NCBI GenBank assembly: GCA_964017155.1 | Contig: OZ024857.1 | Span: 14,746,896 to 14,810,895 of the forward strand | Direction: 5' to 3' | Length of the DNA stretch: 64,000 nt | Origin: Oasisia sp. SBJ-2009 | Lineage: Eukaryota; Annelida; Polychaeta; Sabellida; Siboglinidae | Shown: piece by piece, positions 24,201 to 51,572 of the stretch | Numbering within the stretch: position 1 is the stretch's first letter | How the letters are laid out: each line of letters begins with the position of its first letter | Program-made: the position numbers and the translations under genes | The notes under the pieces: generated by a model | Seen by the model: the letters and a program-made list of their open reading frames with translations, nothing else | Told to the model about the DNA's origin: nothing | Database searches by the model: none

Positions 24201-27200
24201 TATTGTTCATTTGAGTCAGTGTTTAATATAGTTAACTACCATGTTGTTAAATGATCAATGTTTCAGTTTCTGTATGTTTTTTTTTAAACAATCTTCCATA
24301 CTTTGTGTGTGGTAAATGTTCTTTTAGTATTTATCGTTTCCCTAAGCACCAACTTGCCTATGCCAGATGGAGTGGGCTTTTTTCAGTTCCCCGCACATTT
24401 GCATATCTTTCCGAGGCTTTTATGTCCGGCACGGTTCCGCATTTTGCCACTAGCGAGCAGCGACCAGTACAATGTGTAAGTGGCCGCTTTGTTCCCGTGC
24501 CATTTTGTTTGTGAGTGGAATAATATCGCTTTCTAAGAGAAGGTCTTGAAACGTTAGTAATTATGCACATTCGTAATGCGCATAGTAAGAGCTGCATTGT
24601 TCATTTGGTCGTGCTTTGTATGACTGAGTTCTTGATGGATTTCGCACACGCAGTTTGTAGGTCTATCGAGGTGGCTTGTGGCTCCATCGCCACGGTTGCC
24701 TGTTCCTTCTGCTATTCTTTCAAACAGAACCAGTTTCTCTGCCTGTCTCTTCCTGACTGCTCTTTTGGGACAATTCTTCTCAATTTCATACAATATGGGA
24801 AACCATTTCGAACCAGGTGCCACATTTTAAAATGTCCATTATTTTTAATAGCTCGGGTAGAAGTAATTCAACTTTACACCAAAGGGGTGGGTGATTCCTC
24901 GTGCAATTGGCTACTACCCCTTAACTATGCAACTGTTCAGCCTTCAATCAATACGATCCCCAGAATCTAGATTCCATGGCAGAAATCTGCAAAACCATAA
25001 CACGTGACATATGTTTATAAAGCATAGTTCTGTTTATATCCTGCGAAGAAACATTTGCAATGTACGCATTGAGACTTAAGACATTTGTTACAATATGTGT
25101 AAAAATTTACTTTGGATGTTGCTAAAGTCAGTATTGTTTTATACAAGAGAAATCTGCTCATTGTTTGTACTGTGAAAATGACTCATTGCAAGAGTCATTT
25201 TAAATCATTGGACATATGCTTCAAATGTTCTAATATTATGGCAACTGTTCACTATTTCCCGACGCAGCCGGCTTATTATCCACTTGACCTTTGCCGAGGT
25301 TGCGTTTTCTTGCCACTTTCCTTCACGCGTCAATGATTTCTTAGCAGACTGCCACCATAAATGATTGATTTGGTCAGAAATAGAAAATACAATGTTTTTA
25401 TGATGCATCTATGATGCAGGACTCAAATCTATGTCTGTTTTGCTCATTCGACATTCTGTCGTCATGGTAATTTGTTTCCACGAACGTTATTAATGTGATG
25501 TTCTCCAATCAACTTTGATCCGATTCTTCCATTTTCTGTGATCCAAAAAATATCGGCAGCTTATTTCTATATTTGTACTATGGTTCTTGTCTGCGTCAGG
25601 ACGTTAAAACTATTTTTTAACATTGGCTCATTTATTACAGATTTGTAAAAATTAACATGGAATGTTAAAATGTGGAGGCTAGAAATTCAGAAATCTCAAA
25701 ATCACAACCAGTTAAGGAGTCAACTGAAATTGAATTGATTAGCCTTGATGATTTCTACTTTATTAATGGTATGAGTTCTCGTATGTGCTGTTGTTATGCA
25801 TGTTCCTTTTGTGTAGGGGAGAGCGGTGTTAGCAGTGATAGTGACATATAAAAAGTGCCATTTCTGTGAAGTCTTTCAATAGATGGTGCCCACAGCTATA
25901 TTGTGTGTGGAACTTAAAACCTGCATCTTGTTTGTTGTTTTGGGCGCCATTGGCTGGAAGATCTTTGTTAACAATTTATCTGATTACTGTTGGCCCCCCC
26001 TCTCCCCTATCGTTGCGTATGTAAGGATTTTTGTGTTAGTTCTAAGTGAATATTAACCACAGTAATCAATCATTGCAGTATATATTCATCAGCCGCATAA
26101 TGTGAAGGGCGCATGCCATCACATTGAAGGTCATTGTGATGTACTGTAGTATATTGTACACACCGGAGATGTATATTGTCCCATGTTAATTGTTTATTTA
26201 CCGTTCGCACAGATCTTTGTATCCACGTGTATGTTGGTGTTGGTGAACTATATCAAGGCCTGGGTGGCCCGGCCAACACTATATATGCTTGTTATACAAC
26301 GTACACCCTGATGTACGACTCTGTGATGTACACTGTTGTATACCGTTTGTACACCGGCGTTGATCTACACTGCTGAATGTATCGGCGGGAATGCCTTGCA
26401 TGTGTCAAGAAGCATACTGTGTGAATATGACATTATGGTTGATCTTAAGTCACAGACTTGCATGGTACATATACAGACAGAGCTGACTTACATCGTCACG
26501 CGGTGATTATGTTCTGTGCGTGGACATTTGCGAAACTAAATCGTCCCTTACGGAGTGCAATAACTGAGATGTTCTTTGTGGTGGCCCAGTTAGATTGCAT
26601 ATGTGTCTAACTTGGGCGTGCTAAGTCATAAACAATCAGTGCTGTCCCGCGTTGAAAGAGGCCGTGAAGAAATTGGTCCCAGAGTGGACAGTGATGGACA
26701 AAGCTTCTATCGTTACACGGGCATTAACTGGTTGATTAGACATTGATGCGAACGCAGGCACGAACGCCTGCGGGCTCATCGCGTTATCGTTATGTAGTTT
26801 CGTCTAACTGTTGGTCACAGAATATAATTTGATGTTAGTTATTGTTTGCAATGTTTCCGCAGACTTATTATTCAAGTTGTTGAATGTGAATTATACTCTA
26901 CACGCTATCGGGGTCAGAGGTTGTGAGGTGCGTTAACTACAGCCACGCCTTCACAACTACGTGTACTCTTCTGTTACTACTTTCGTCACTTTTCTTTTCA
27001 ACAGAATTAAATTTTTTGCGTTTATTTAATTTGAATTTAAACCAGTTCAAAATCAGGGATGTTACATAATCTCCACAGTGTACTTATCTGAGTTACGGAT
27101 TATACTGTATGTGATTACGAGTAGGAATAACAGGTGTGGTTGTGCATAGTCAAGTGACGTGTTAGTGATATAACCCTCGAAATATTGGCTTTATAGCAGA

Positions 27201-29340
27201 CATATACACAAACTGTGCTTTGGTAATGGTGATGCCACTGTTTCGTTTAGCCTGTATCCATGGTTACAGCAATAAGCTGCCAACATATATGTTTCAGATA
27301 AATACACACAAATTTATTTGTAACGTAAAACTGCAGAATTTATCATGAAGAAGAAATCCATGGAAATTCCCAAACACCTTTTTCAATCAATTTGATGATT
27401 TGATTAAAGGTGTAACCATTGAAATAATGCCATGAGTACTCAGTGTACACATGTTGCATAGTAGGAGAATCTGAAATGTACACCAAATATTGGTTATGAT
27501 GTGGGTCTAATTGATAACTAAAAGTTGTTTTGTGTCAGGTAGGTGATCTGTAATACAAAACGACACTAGTTATGTAGCATACTTGGGATATGCAAGATGG
27601 CTGCTGTGGAGTAACCAGCAGGAAGTGCTGCCATTACTGCTGGATTCTGGGAAGTTTGATCATAAATGTCACCTTAATAGTGGATGACAGAGCAATCTGT
27701 TATGATGTCCGTGTGTGCGTGTGCAGTGTGCACACATGTATACGTGCTGGCATGTGTAAATTAAGTGATAGTGAACACACAACGGATGAAATGGGTGAGC
27801 ATAGCAAGACAGACTGTCTCCACAACTGAATGTGTAGTTGAGAAAGGGACATGTCCAAGAAACACTTTGAAAGAGTATGCCAAGATTGTGTTTGGATGTA
27901 TTTACTGTTGCTGTGAATCTGCGACTTGTACAGATATTGTATTTATTTATTTATGTATAAGAAAGCGGTTGCTAATGAAGAGTCTTGCCACATTACCCCA
28001 TATCCCAGCGGTGTTAATTAATGTCGGAAGAACACGGATTGTGCGGGCGTGAAGGCTGGTTCTGAGTGAACACAACTAACGTGTGTGTCCTTGATCTGGG
28101 ACAAGGTCAGCGTGTTGACCATTAAGCACCTCTCCCACGCCGTTGTTACGTCATTTAGCGGAACTTTCATTAGACCACTAAAACGTTAAGACGACGGTCG
28201 ATGGAATTGTCAATAATTGCACTAACATAAGTGCGCGGATGTCAACGCTCTTTCTTTTAACACTGTCACCAAGGCTAATGCTCTGACGTTAGGACCGAGA
28301 AAATACAACACGTGGTTGTTACCCCAAAATCATTGCAGACCCTTAAACCGAGCCCAGTAAAACACCTCAGCTGTACATAAACTGTGATAGTTGCCTGCAG
28401 ATACTGTTTAGGAGTTAGTACTGTGTCAGATGTCTGCCCCATACTTGTTATATTGTTTCATTGTTTCCAGCCTCTGCTGCATGTGATGTCAATGTGCTAC
28501 CAGTGCTGCCACCATGCTGCTGCTCTGAGCACTAAAACGTGTTGTACATATTTGGCTCTTTACCTAAGAATAAAGGTACTACGTTTGCTTGCCACACCAC
28601 GTGTCTGTGTTAGTGATTACATCATGGCAGTATGTATTACACAGGATGCGCAAGCAATATTATTGTAAGACCTGTCTAATGTTGACATCGTTGAACTGTG
28701 CAATGTGTATGATATAGCCAGGTGACCAATATTGACAGGTAGTGGCGCTATATTAACAACTAGAATCATTATTATCATCTGAGAATATAAAACGTCATAA
28801 TGTATGCAATTTTTAATTAATGTCACTATAGCACGTAACATTATGCCTTCATTTCATTAGAATTGTGGTTTTTTAATCACTAATGACCTTGATAACATAT
28901 ATTGAAAAAGAATCCCGTTTGTCCCAAATCCCTCTGCGTATGCAACTTTTAATTAATATTATTATAATATCATGTAACCTTATGCCCTCATTTCATTAGA
29001 ATTATGTTGTATGAACCACTAATGAATCTGATAAATTATATCGAAAAAGAATCCCTTTTGTGTCCCAAATACCTCCAGTTTCTAGTTTGGGCTCATTCCG
29101 CCTGTCTTATCAGTGTATAGCAAGGTAATTAGTGATTTATAAAACATAATTCTTATGAAATAAAGGCATAGAATTACATGAAATAATTATATTAATAGGA
29201 GGGCATACATTACAAAGGTTTATCATTCTTGAAGAATCCCATTTCATTATAATTTGACACATAAAAATCCCTCTCTGATCCCAAAGAATCTCTAAGGCAC
29301 ATTTTGCTATACATCACCTACACCACGTACATGTACACGC
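21211..29340. other. Eight kilobases without a supportable gene
   Basis: AT-rich sequence with only short overlapping ORFs (longest about 135 codons at 24563-24970) and no family motif, splice-supported exon, long array or clear transposon. Two related segments, 28790-28930 and 28920-29060, share AACTTTTAATTAAT..TATTATA.. ATGTAAC..ATGCC(C/T)TCATTTCATTAGAATT, a local duplication of about 120 bp. Possible uses (distal regulatory DNA, lncRNA) cannot be judged from sequence alone. Confidence 0.4.
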
Positions 29341-29404
29341 ACAGACACACATGCGCGCGCGCGCGCGCGCGCGCGCACACACACACACACTCACATACAC
29401 ACAC
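29338..29404. repeat. GC/CA microsatellite
   Basis: CACATGCGCGCG followed by about 22 bp of pure GC dinucleotides, then CA repeats. A long alternating purine-pyrimidine run, hence potentially Z-form DNA. Confidence 0.85.
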
Positions 29405-30392
29405 ATAAACACTATACTTATATAAATATTTTCACAATTTTTTAACAGACAAATGTCGAGTAGCCAGAACAATTGACAACATAATGTGGTAAAATCTTGT
29501 TTATTCACACAAGTGCCTTGAGAACAAAATACAAATACAACAGGCCCTACTGTGCAAGATATACAAAATATTGATGGTAGATCTTAGTTTTACTTTGCAT
29601 AGTTTAAACCATGTGTTCATTGAAATATGCAGCAGTTGTCACTGATTGGCTGATGCACCACAAGTTTAAGGTTCAACATAACTAAGACATGAAGCATAAC
29701 TTCATAATTATGCTCAGCGTCCTAATTTTTACTGCTGCTGCATAATTACAATCAAGAATTCGATGTCACAATAAATCATCTACTGAAAAACATATTTCAC
29801 TTTCAAAGTAGCAGATTGATTGATCGTTACATTTCTGTAAATTGGCCTCAATATACGTACGTCATAATTAATACTGACATATTTCATTGGTAAATCTTGT
29901 TTTGTTTTCTCAAAAAATAATGCTAAGTGAAAGACCATATTTGCAAGGTTATTACCAACCTGCAAGATGTTGTCAAAATAAATAAATAATTTCTTGGTGA
30001 CATGATTTTTATAAAGAACAAACAAAGTCCAGGTCATTAACACTGCTCAACCATACTGTTACTATTCGCTCACATAATGGATTCTAAATTTGGGAATCAC
30101 TCAAAATTTGTTCCAGGGCAGGAATAAAATAAGCTAATAGATTAATAGATTGCCTGATGATTTATCAAAAGTACGTGGCACAAAAGGTAGCACAATATAT
30201 ATTTGTTGACACGGGGTAGTTTAGCATTTTCACCAAGCGAGTCAATCACAGTCATAGATGCAAAGACCTACTTTAAATTGTCCAGTGGAAATCAGTGTAA
30301 AAGCAAATTAAGGAAGCAGTTAAATTAACCAATGAAAATTGTTGTACAAACAGTGGAAGGAAGTAGTTCTTGTGGCTGTATCATCTCCTTTG
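29405..30392. other. Non-coding, possible 3'UTR of ODAD4 copy B long form
   Basis: No exon seen. If the terminal exon at 30463-30393 is used, this minus-strand downstream region would be its 3'UTR. A minus-strand AATAAA lies at about 29504-29499. Confidence 0.3.
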
Positions 30393-30463
30393 TTACTTGT
30401 TCAGAGCACTTGTTATCCACTCTTCCTTAACCACCGACTCTTCTTTATTCTCTTCTTCATCAT
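30393..30463 (-). CDS. ODAD4: Candidate alternative terminal exon of ODAD4 copy B
   Basis: Acceptor CACATTGCAG, then a phase-1 frame encoding DEEENKEESVVKEEWITSA and a short LNK end, stop at 30395-30393. Copy A has an equivalent small exon at 50437-50376 whose product ends AVENKEE. It would join in frame to a donor inside copy B's last exon (after 31952). Supported by frame, acceptor and the parallel with copy A; not proven. Confidence 0.5.
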
Positions 30464-30469
30464 CTGCAA

Positions 30470-31615
30470 TGTGCAAATAGAAAATACATCATGCACCATA
30501 CAATGGTGTATCAATCCATCCATTCACAACTTGAATATTGTTTATTGATTTTTCAGACAGGCCAACCCTTTTAGTTTTAATCTTGACATGCCTTGGAGGT
30601 TAAGCTCTAAATATTAGGCACAATAGAAATGACCGTAGTATTATTATCATTTACATCTATGTAAGATAACCACAATAAAACGGTAATAATTTAACTTCGA
30701 GAATAATTGAGAATAAAAAATGTTGAACGAATTGTGACCTGCACAATTGTTATTGGTGATATCACCAGTACCTTCTCTCTACTATAATGATTCAGGGGTA
30801 ATATATCATCAATCATAATCAGGGCGCTTCAAAATTTGGCTGTCAATTTACATGTCTGAATGCTCAGCAAACTAATGCATACTCCTTTTGAATGGTTAAG
30901 GTACACTTTGAAACAATAAGTAGAAAATTATACTGTAAAGTAGAACGTAATGTCGTCCATTTGGTGCTTATTAGAGCAGTTTGGCAATCATTTTTATTGC
31001 ACAATAGTAGGAGATGCACCAAAGAGGTAGACATAGAGTCGGAAACAAAACCACTTGAACTAAAACTTCTAAATACACAGTCAAACATCATTGAAAAGTA
31101 ATACTTCTTGCTACGATCTAATACTTTTTAATTAATGTACTTCTCCGGCTCAGCTTTAAGAAAATGGAAAACATTGTGGAAGAATTATCACCTAGTACAA
31201 TTTACAAAAGAAAAAGAAGGAAGACGAGAATATCAAGGTTCCCTCACACCGTATCAGAGAAAAAAGAAAATTTTGCAGTTTATATTTTATACTCAGCAGA
31301 TGGCAGCACACGCACGAATGATCAGTGTAGTAAGTGGTGCCACCTTCTGGCATCCAGTGTACACATTTCTGTTTTTAACACTCCCACACTGGGGAACGAA
31401 TTTGGTATGCAGAATTGCAGTCAGGTTGCAATAGCCAGATCAGAGAGCAACATAACCATTAGCTGGAAAAGATAGCATGCAATGGTTTCGACATGTCTGC
31501 CAGGTGCAAAGTGAAAACCTTGTTAGCTGAACTTTCAAACAAGATTTTAAATGATGTTAGCTGAGAGAATGGCCACAGGAGTGTACGTAGCTGAAAAAAG
31601 AAAAAATCAGACCTG
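30470..31615. other. Copy B downstream region, nothing recognised
   Basis: Non-coding by inspection. The 99-103 codon frames on the plus strand at 31135-31475 show no family motif. On the minus strand it is either 3'UTR of the short copy B form or the final intron of the long form. Confidence 0.35.
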
Positions 31616-31624
31616 CTGACATAT

Positions 31625-31870
31625 TTGTGTGTGTGTGTGTGTGTGCGTGTGCGTGTGCGTGTGCGTGTGCGTGTGCGTGTGCGTGTGCGTGTGCGTGTGC
31701 GTGTGCGTGTGCGCGTGTGCGTGTACGTGCGTGTGTGTGTGCGCGCGCGTGTGCGTGTGCGTGTGCATGTGTATGTTTGTGAATATGCTTATGTGTTTGT
31801 GAGTGTGTGTGTGTTATGTTCGTGCGTGCGTACGTGCGTGCGTACGTGCGTGCGTATGTGCGTGGGTACT
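31625..31870. repeat. GTGTGC hexanucleotide and GT microsatellite
   Basis: GT repeats, then about 14 copies of GTGCGT, GT/GC mixtures and a CGTGCGTA block. ORFs made of Val/Cys/Arg or His/Ala are artefacts. It lies just downstream of the copy B short-form stop. Confidence 0.9.
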
Positions 31871-31943
31871 TGTGTGTGCAATACATAGAGATAAGGTTTC
31901 TCGACAAAGTAATATGTTTTACAATAATGTCAATTTAATTCAT

Positions 31944-46808
<14,865 letters not shown>

Positions 46809-46917
46809 ATCTAGACGTCTTGTGTGTACTTAGAAAACGAGTATTCTATTTTGGTAAACTTATACCCGTTAATCAGCACAGCGGGATGCCCACACGTACG
46901 TGACCTTACAACCACCG

Positions 46918-46944
46918 GCAAACAAGGCAACGTCTCGTAGCAAC
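46918..46944 (-). promoter_or_regulatory. Possible FOXJ1/RFX-type sites upstream of copy B
   Basis: About 110-136 bp upstream of the copy B ATG the minus strand reads GTTGCT (46944-46939), GTTGCC (46931-46926) and TTGTTTGC (46925-46918). GTTGCC/GTTGCT match the RFX X-box half-site GTTRCY, and GCAAACA fits the forkhead core RYAAACA. Motile-cilia genes are commonly driven by RFX and FOXJ1. The half-sites are direct, not the inverted pair of a full X-box, so this is only suggestive. Confidence 0.35.
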
Positions 46945-48045
46945 TAGCACCGGAAGCATTTAATTTGTACTAATTTTTCGGATCGTGGTTGCTGTGATTT
47001 AATTATTTGTTATAAAACATATATTTCCAAAATGTCGAAGAAAATATAACATGAAAATATCACAGGAACGCTGTGTGTTTATTTGAAAATAGAGTTAAGG
47101 CCTACATATGTCTCAGTACAGCAGTGCATGATTGTTTATCAATGGACGCCGTCAATAAACGGCACTATTGTAAGCTATTGTGAGAAGGAATGAACGTATC
47201 TCAGGACACGATCAGATTAAGGTATTCAGTGTCTGCGGCGCTCCAGCAAGTTCCGGTGTCGCGCACAAACGTTCTTTCTACGTCGTGATTCGTCAAAAAT
47301 ATAAAGTTGTTGATTATTACTGAGCAGTGTTCTGTGAGTAAAGCTATGCCTTATCAATAATACAAACAGGTAAGCTGATGGTGTTTTACCGCGCCATGCG
47401 TAAGCAAGCAATACGGCGTATATAGTAAGTACAAGTTGACATAGGTCTATGACCCGTTGCCGTGTATGAAGGTCGGTTCAACAGCGGTCCTGAATATGTT
47501 TAGTCTTTCACAGGCGCTTGCTTGGAACTGGTGCGTTGTGTGATCTCCCGTCCCCCAACGTTCGTGGAAGGGATGGGAATGACATTAGCCTCCGCCGATG
47601 GGGGTGCAACTTGAGTATTTGTAAAAACATGGGTGTTAATGTGTTGTTTTGTGGAGAGCGTCAAGAGCTTACAATATACAACACCCCCTCCGTCTTCCGA
47701 TATCATGCTCGGTATCTTCTTCGCCTCTTCATGTCTGCCATTCCTTATTCTTTTCCTGCACATTCTCATGCCACCACGGCGATTCATTCTCAAAATATCT
47801 GCCTGATGTGGATTGTCCAACTTCCTCGTTTGCAAGCTGCTACATTTCTGCCCATGTTGTTGTCTTTTCTTCAATCGGGGAAGCAATCAGTAAAACAACT
47901 AAGAAAGAGACATGTATACATGTATTTTATATGCTATCACAAAAGACGTCTACATTTCAAACAAACATACCTTAAAGTTAATAATAACAGTTGTAATCGT
48001 CCATATCTTAAAACAATTCAAGCTCAGACGTGCGACAAACAAACT
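46945..48045. other. Intergenic region upstream of copy B
   Basis: A minus-strand ORF of 128 codons (47886-47500) is basic, without a domain and without homology to the ODAD4 exons. It might be a 5' or 3' exon of something unrecognised, but nothing supports it beyond length. Confidence 0.35.
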
Positions 48046-48049
48046 CATT

Positions 48050-48700
48050 TCGCTTGGTAAAAGTTGTCACTGGTCCACGGAACCGCCGAATTGTATGGTG
48101 GAAAAAAATTCAAACAAAGAATTTTTACGAAAGGTCTACAGTTTCAGAATATTTAGTCATAATAGGGAGTTGATTCCAAATTGTTGGCGCAGCCACAGAG
48201 AAAGCACGTTTGCCAATATTCAGCTTAGTTTTAGGAACAAAACATAGTTTGAAAACGGATGATATAAGAGTCCCAGATATATCAGAGAAATGTAGCAGAT
48301 TAACTAAGTATATCGTTTGTTGAGTAGAAAGAGTACGGTATGTAACAGTAGCCAATTTAAATGTAGTTCAGTATACAACCGGAAGCCAATGTAACTGCTT
48401 AAGTAGCGGTAGTGATGGTGAGAAACCTTACGTACCACGCGTGCTAAACCATTATGTACACGCTGGAGTTTAGAAAAGTTGTTTGCAATGTTACCAAGAA
48501 CTGAGTTACAGTAGTCTAGGCGACTATTAATCAGGGCAACTGATATTGTTGCAGCAGATGGTAAACACCAAATTACGCCGGGTTCGACGGAAATAACGTA
48601 ATTTGATTTGCATACCTGTGAAATGTACTTATGAAAGCTGAAATTACTGTCAAAGACAACACCTAAATTCCGAACTTGCGCTAGGACGTTCAAACGTTGA
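48050..48700 (-). mobile_element. Decayed LINE reverse transcriptase C-terminus
   Basis: Minus strand. A first frame (48693-48304) encodes RNLGVVFDSNFSFHKYISQV, SRLDYCNSVLGNIA and LQRVHNGLARVV, the RT thumb and post-RT region of CR1-like LINEs. After a frameshift near 48330, a second frame encodes FVPKTKLNIGKRAFSVAAPT and IWNQLP, the usual end of the same protein. Frameshifted and 5'-truncated: a dead, older copy, and a different family from that at 39100-40172. Confidence 0.85.
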
Positions 48701-50375
48701 CTGCATGTGTATGCTTACTGCTCTCACTACGATATATCACAGAAAATTGTTTGGAGGGTGTTTTGTTCTGACGGGGGGGGGGGGGGTGGTTAAGTCAGGA
48801 ACATGTTATCTCCAGAGGTTTTTTTATAAGGTCTACAGGTCTCCAACGTATGTGGAGTGAGGTTTGTGCAGAGGGTTTTTTTGTGCAAAGGGGTTATGTC
48901 TGATTTGGGTTATGTTCAGTGCAGTTGTGTCTAGGTGATGTTTTGTCCTAGGGTTGTCCAAAGGGTGTCATGTCCAAAATGAGTTACGGGGGAATACCAA
49001 TTAAGAACGAATTTGTATGTTGGTATCCTAACAGGAATCACTATAAAACTGGATGTTGAAAGTGATAATTTACTGTACATTGCCATGTAGTGCTGCATAT
49101 TGGGGTTTCGGGGTAAACAGTAATCCCCGGTATATGCCCCTGACCTACACGGCACCCAGAAAGCTGGTAGAACCATAAGAAATAGCTTCCGGATATACAG
49201 AAGATGAAAACTGTGTTTGCGAACTATGTTTCTGTTTGCTATCCATCGTGTTTGATGATGACAACAATCGTGTTTGTGAGACAGTAGATTAGTCAAATTA
49301 GACAAAAGCTGCTAACAGGAATTGTTGCTTTCATTGTCGAAAGTCTTATCTGTATATTATTAAATAACCTATGGTGCTCAACACTGCCGACTGATGTTTG
49401 CATAGCCCAGAAACCATGTCAACAGAAGCGACTAAATATACTGTTTTATATATTTGGGGGGGGGGGGCAGAATATGGCAAAATATTATCACGTCGGGGAC
49501 AGTCTTGTACCAGTATAGTATTGCTTCCGGCAGGTTCGTTCCAGAACATTACTGCCGGAGGAGGGGGCAGGAATCAGAGAGGCAATTTTAAACCGCTACA
49601 TCTGGACACATCTATATCAAAATAGTGAAATGTTGAAAGACAATTAAGTTAGGAATTTACAATATACGACCTCTCACTTAAAGGCAGGAGTGTCAGCGGG
49701 AGTGCCATGTCTTTAAAACGAAATTACCCCAAGTCCACATGCACACACATATACAAATACACGCACACACATAGACCCTCACACCGAGTAGCCAATCATG
49801 AATTTCTACCTAAATTCCTGAATTTCCCACACTGTCTTTGATGAAGATTATGTACATATTCATATGATAAATGTGATAACATTTAGGAAAATATAGCAAA
49901 CTATTCAATGCATTTACTTGCCGACTCTACTTCAGAATGTTAACATTAAAAAAATTCTCCCTGGACCTAGCAGCGAAACCTAAAGCGTACATATCAGTAA
50001 ATTCGCACGTCATTGAATGTATTTTATTATTTAGCAATTATATTACAGCACATATAAAACATATACGATATATATATATATAAACATCATAATACCACAA
50101 TACAACAATATGTAGAATATAGTTGTGCTACTTGACTTTAAAACGTCGTAAATACAATAAATATTCATAAAACGATACACACACTATATAGCTTAGGGTA
50201 CTCACAAGTTATATAAAGAATAAATCGTCAAACTATGTAAATATTCTCCATTGTCTAACATAATAAATAAATCAGCAGGTTGGATATATAATATTATGTC
50301 CATTCATCAGACTGGCACATTCGAGATGACAGGAACGCAATGTTGCTCCTCCGCCCACACAGAGGAAACAGAGTC
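48701..50375. other. Gap between the ODAD4 copies
   Basis: Contains G runs at 48773-48786 and 49456-49466 and degenerate GTTATGTC/GTGTCATGTCC phrases (48780-48990). A minus-strand AATAAA at 50028-50023 lies about 350 bp beyond the last candidate copy A exon and could be its polyadenylation signal. No gene seen. Confidence 0.4.
50023..50028 (-). terminator. Candidate polyadenylation signal AATAAA for copy A long form
   Basis: AATAAA on the minus strand, about 350 nt after the stop of the candidate terminal exon 50437-50376. Such hexamers are frequent in AT-rich DNA, so support is weak. Confidence 0.25.
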
Positions 50376-50437
50376 CTATTCTTCCTTATTTTCTACTGCC
50401 GTCTCTTCGACGTCGTCTGTTTTTTCTTGTTCTTCAC
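50376..50437 (-). CDS. ODAD4: Candidate terminal exon of ODAD4 copy A
   Basis: Acceptor TGACGCTACAG, then in phase 1 EEQEKTDDVEETAVENKEE and TAG. Acidic, like the candidate copy B terminal exon (EEENKEES). It accepts in frame the phase-1 donor of the exon at 51572-51510. Confidence 0.5.
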
Positions 50438-50529
50438 CTGTAGCGTCAAACAAGTACACAATAAGCGTATGTTGTCGATACCTACCAGTCGCATGCACAC
50501 AGACTTTAAACTTATATATCACGCGTATA

Positions 50530-51060
50530 TTCATAGATTGACAGAAATATGTTTTCTCGGTCAAGGAAGAGAGAAGGATTAGAGGACATGGAGTTACATT
50601 AGCAAAGAAGCAGTGTTGACTAGATATTAGACAATTTTCATTTTCACAAAGAACAGTAAACGAATGGAAGAGATTATCAGCTGATTGTGTAGGTGCTAGT
50701 AGTGTTAATATATTTAAAAATAAAATCGACATATACCTAAGACGGGTGGGGTATACTTAGATAGGTAGGTTGGACTCTCGATACGCCAAAGGGCTTCCTA
50801 GTCCACCTGCCATCTAGAGTTGAATTTCTAGGTGGCAATCTTGTTAAATTTGGTTAAATAAGCCAGTTTAAGATCACTTGGCTGGCATTGTAATTGGTTC
50901 TGAATAATGATATATAATATAGATAGATAGGTTGGACTCTCCAAGCCAAAGGGCTTCCTAGTCAACCATGCCACCTAGCGTTGAATCTCTAAATGGTAAT
51001 CTTGTTAAATATTGTTAAAACTTGTTAAATCTGGTTAAATCTGGTTAAATCATAGAACTA
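50530..51060 (+). mobile_element. LINE C-terminal relic with duplicated 3'UTR segment
   Basis: Plus strand: RGHGVTLAKKQC, a TGA stop, then LDIRQFSFSQRTVNEWKRLS and NIFKNKIDIYLRR before TAG at 50758-50760. This is the typical last 60 residues of a CR1-like LINE. After it, a segment of about 100 bp around TAGGTTGGACTCTC and AAAGGGCTTCCTAGTC occurs twice (50759-50860 and 50922-51020), followed by GTTAAATCTGGTTAAATC repeats. One in-frame stop shows decay. Confidence 0.7.
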
Positions 51061-51335
51061 TATTGGCTCAAAATATATCACCGGTGACTGCATTCGTGGT
51101 AAATGTAATAACACAGAATACTACAAATATGCTCTGGTGTATCTCACGCACGTTTTCAAGCGACTACCTACGACTGACTCTAGCCAAACCAAACATCTGC
51201 ATGTCGCTAAGTGCCGGGGTGAATTTCAGTACGTCTGTCTTAGCGCTTCGTGTTTTCCTTGCCGTCCTTTCGCCTTATTCTTCGTCTTTTTATTTGCAAA
51301 TCTGGTTGACTCCCCCTGATCGTCATTGCTATTAG
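51060..51335 (-). pseudogene. Decayed duplicate of the copy A basic tail exon
   Basis: This segment aligns over about 230 bp with 52760-52990, including the non-coding part (CTCTGGTGT.TCTCACGCACGTTTTC and CGACTACCTACG). The exon part reads NDDQGESTRFANKKTKNKAK in the frame homologous to GDEDQGKSTKFANKKTKKKA. Small indels shift the end, so the equivalent stop is not aligned. It is a diverged duplicate of a terminal exon plus 3'UTR; whether it is still spliced is unknown. Confidence 0.6.
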
Positions 51336-51509
51336 GTATGTTGCACCAACGCTGCTACCATTAAAGCAATGATAACCTTTTAACGCATATGCATGCAAAC
51401 TTCCGTGCACGAGTATATTTGTTCATGTCTTAGGGAAAGGTTGATTGTTATGTCCATTACATTACAACTATGTTTCCAAAATTGGAAAGGCCGAAACTAA
51501 TTCGCTGAC

Positions 51510-51572
51510 CTTTTTGTTCAGGTGTCGGTTCTTTCCGTGTCGGACTTGAGGCTTCTTCCCTTTTCTCGTCTT
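51510..51572 (-). CDS. ODAD4: Candidate copy A tail exon (63 nt, symmetrical phase 1)
   Basis: Acceptor CTGAATTTCAG, donor CAAAAAG followed by GTCAGC. Encodes EDEKREEASSPTRKEPTPEQ and K. The end (PTPEQK before GTCAGC) resembles the end of copy B exon 11 (PEEEAQK before GTCAGT), suggesting homologous exon ends. Being a multiple of three and phase 1 on both sides, it can be skipped or included without breaking frame. Confidence 0.55.

Noticed and set aside
47500..47886. 128-codon basic ORF on the minus strand upstream of copy B
   Set aside because: No domain, no similarity to ODAD4 exons, and a plus-strand ORF of greater length overlaps it; cannot be supported as a gene.
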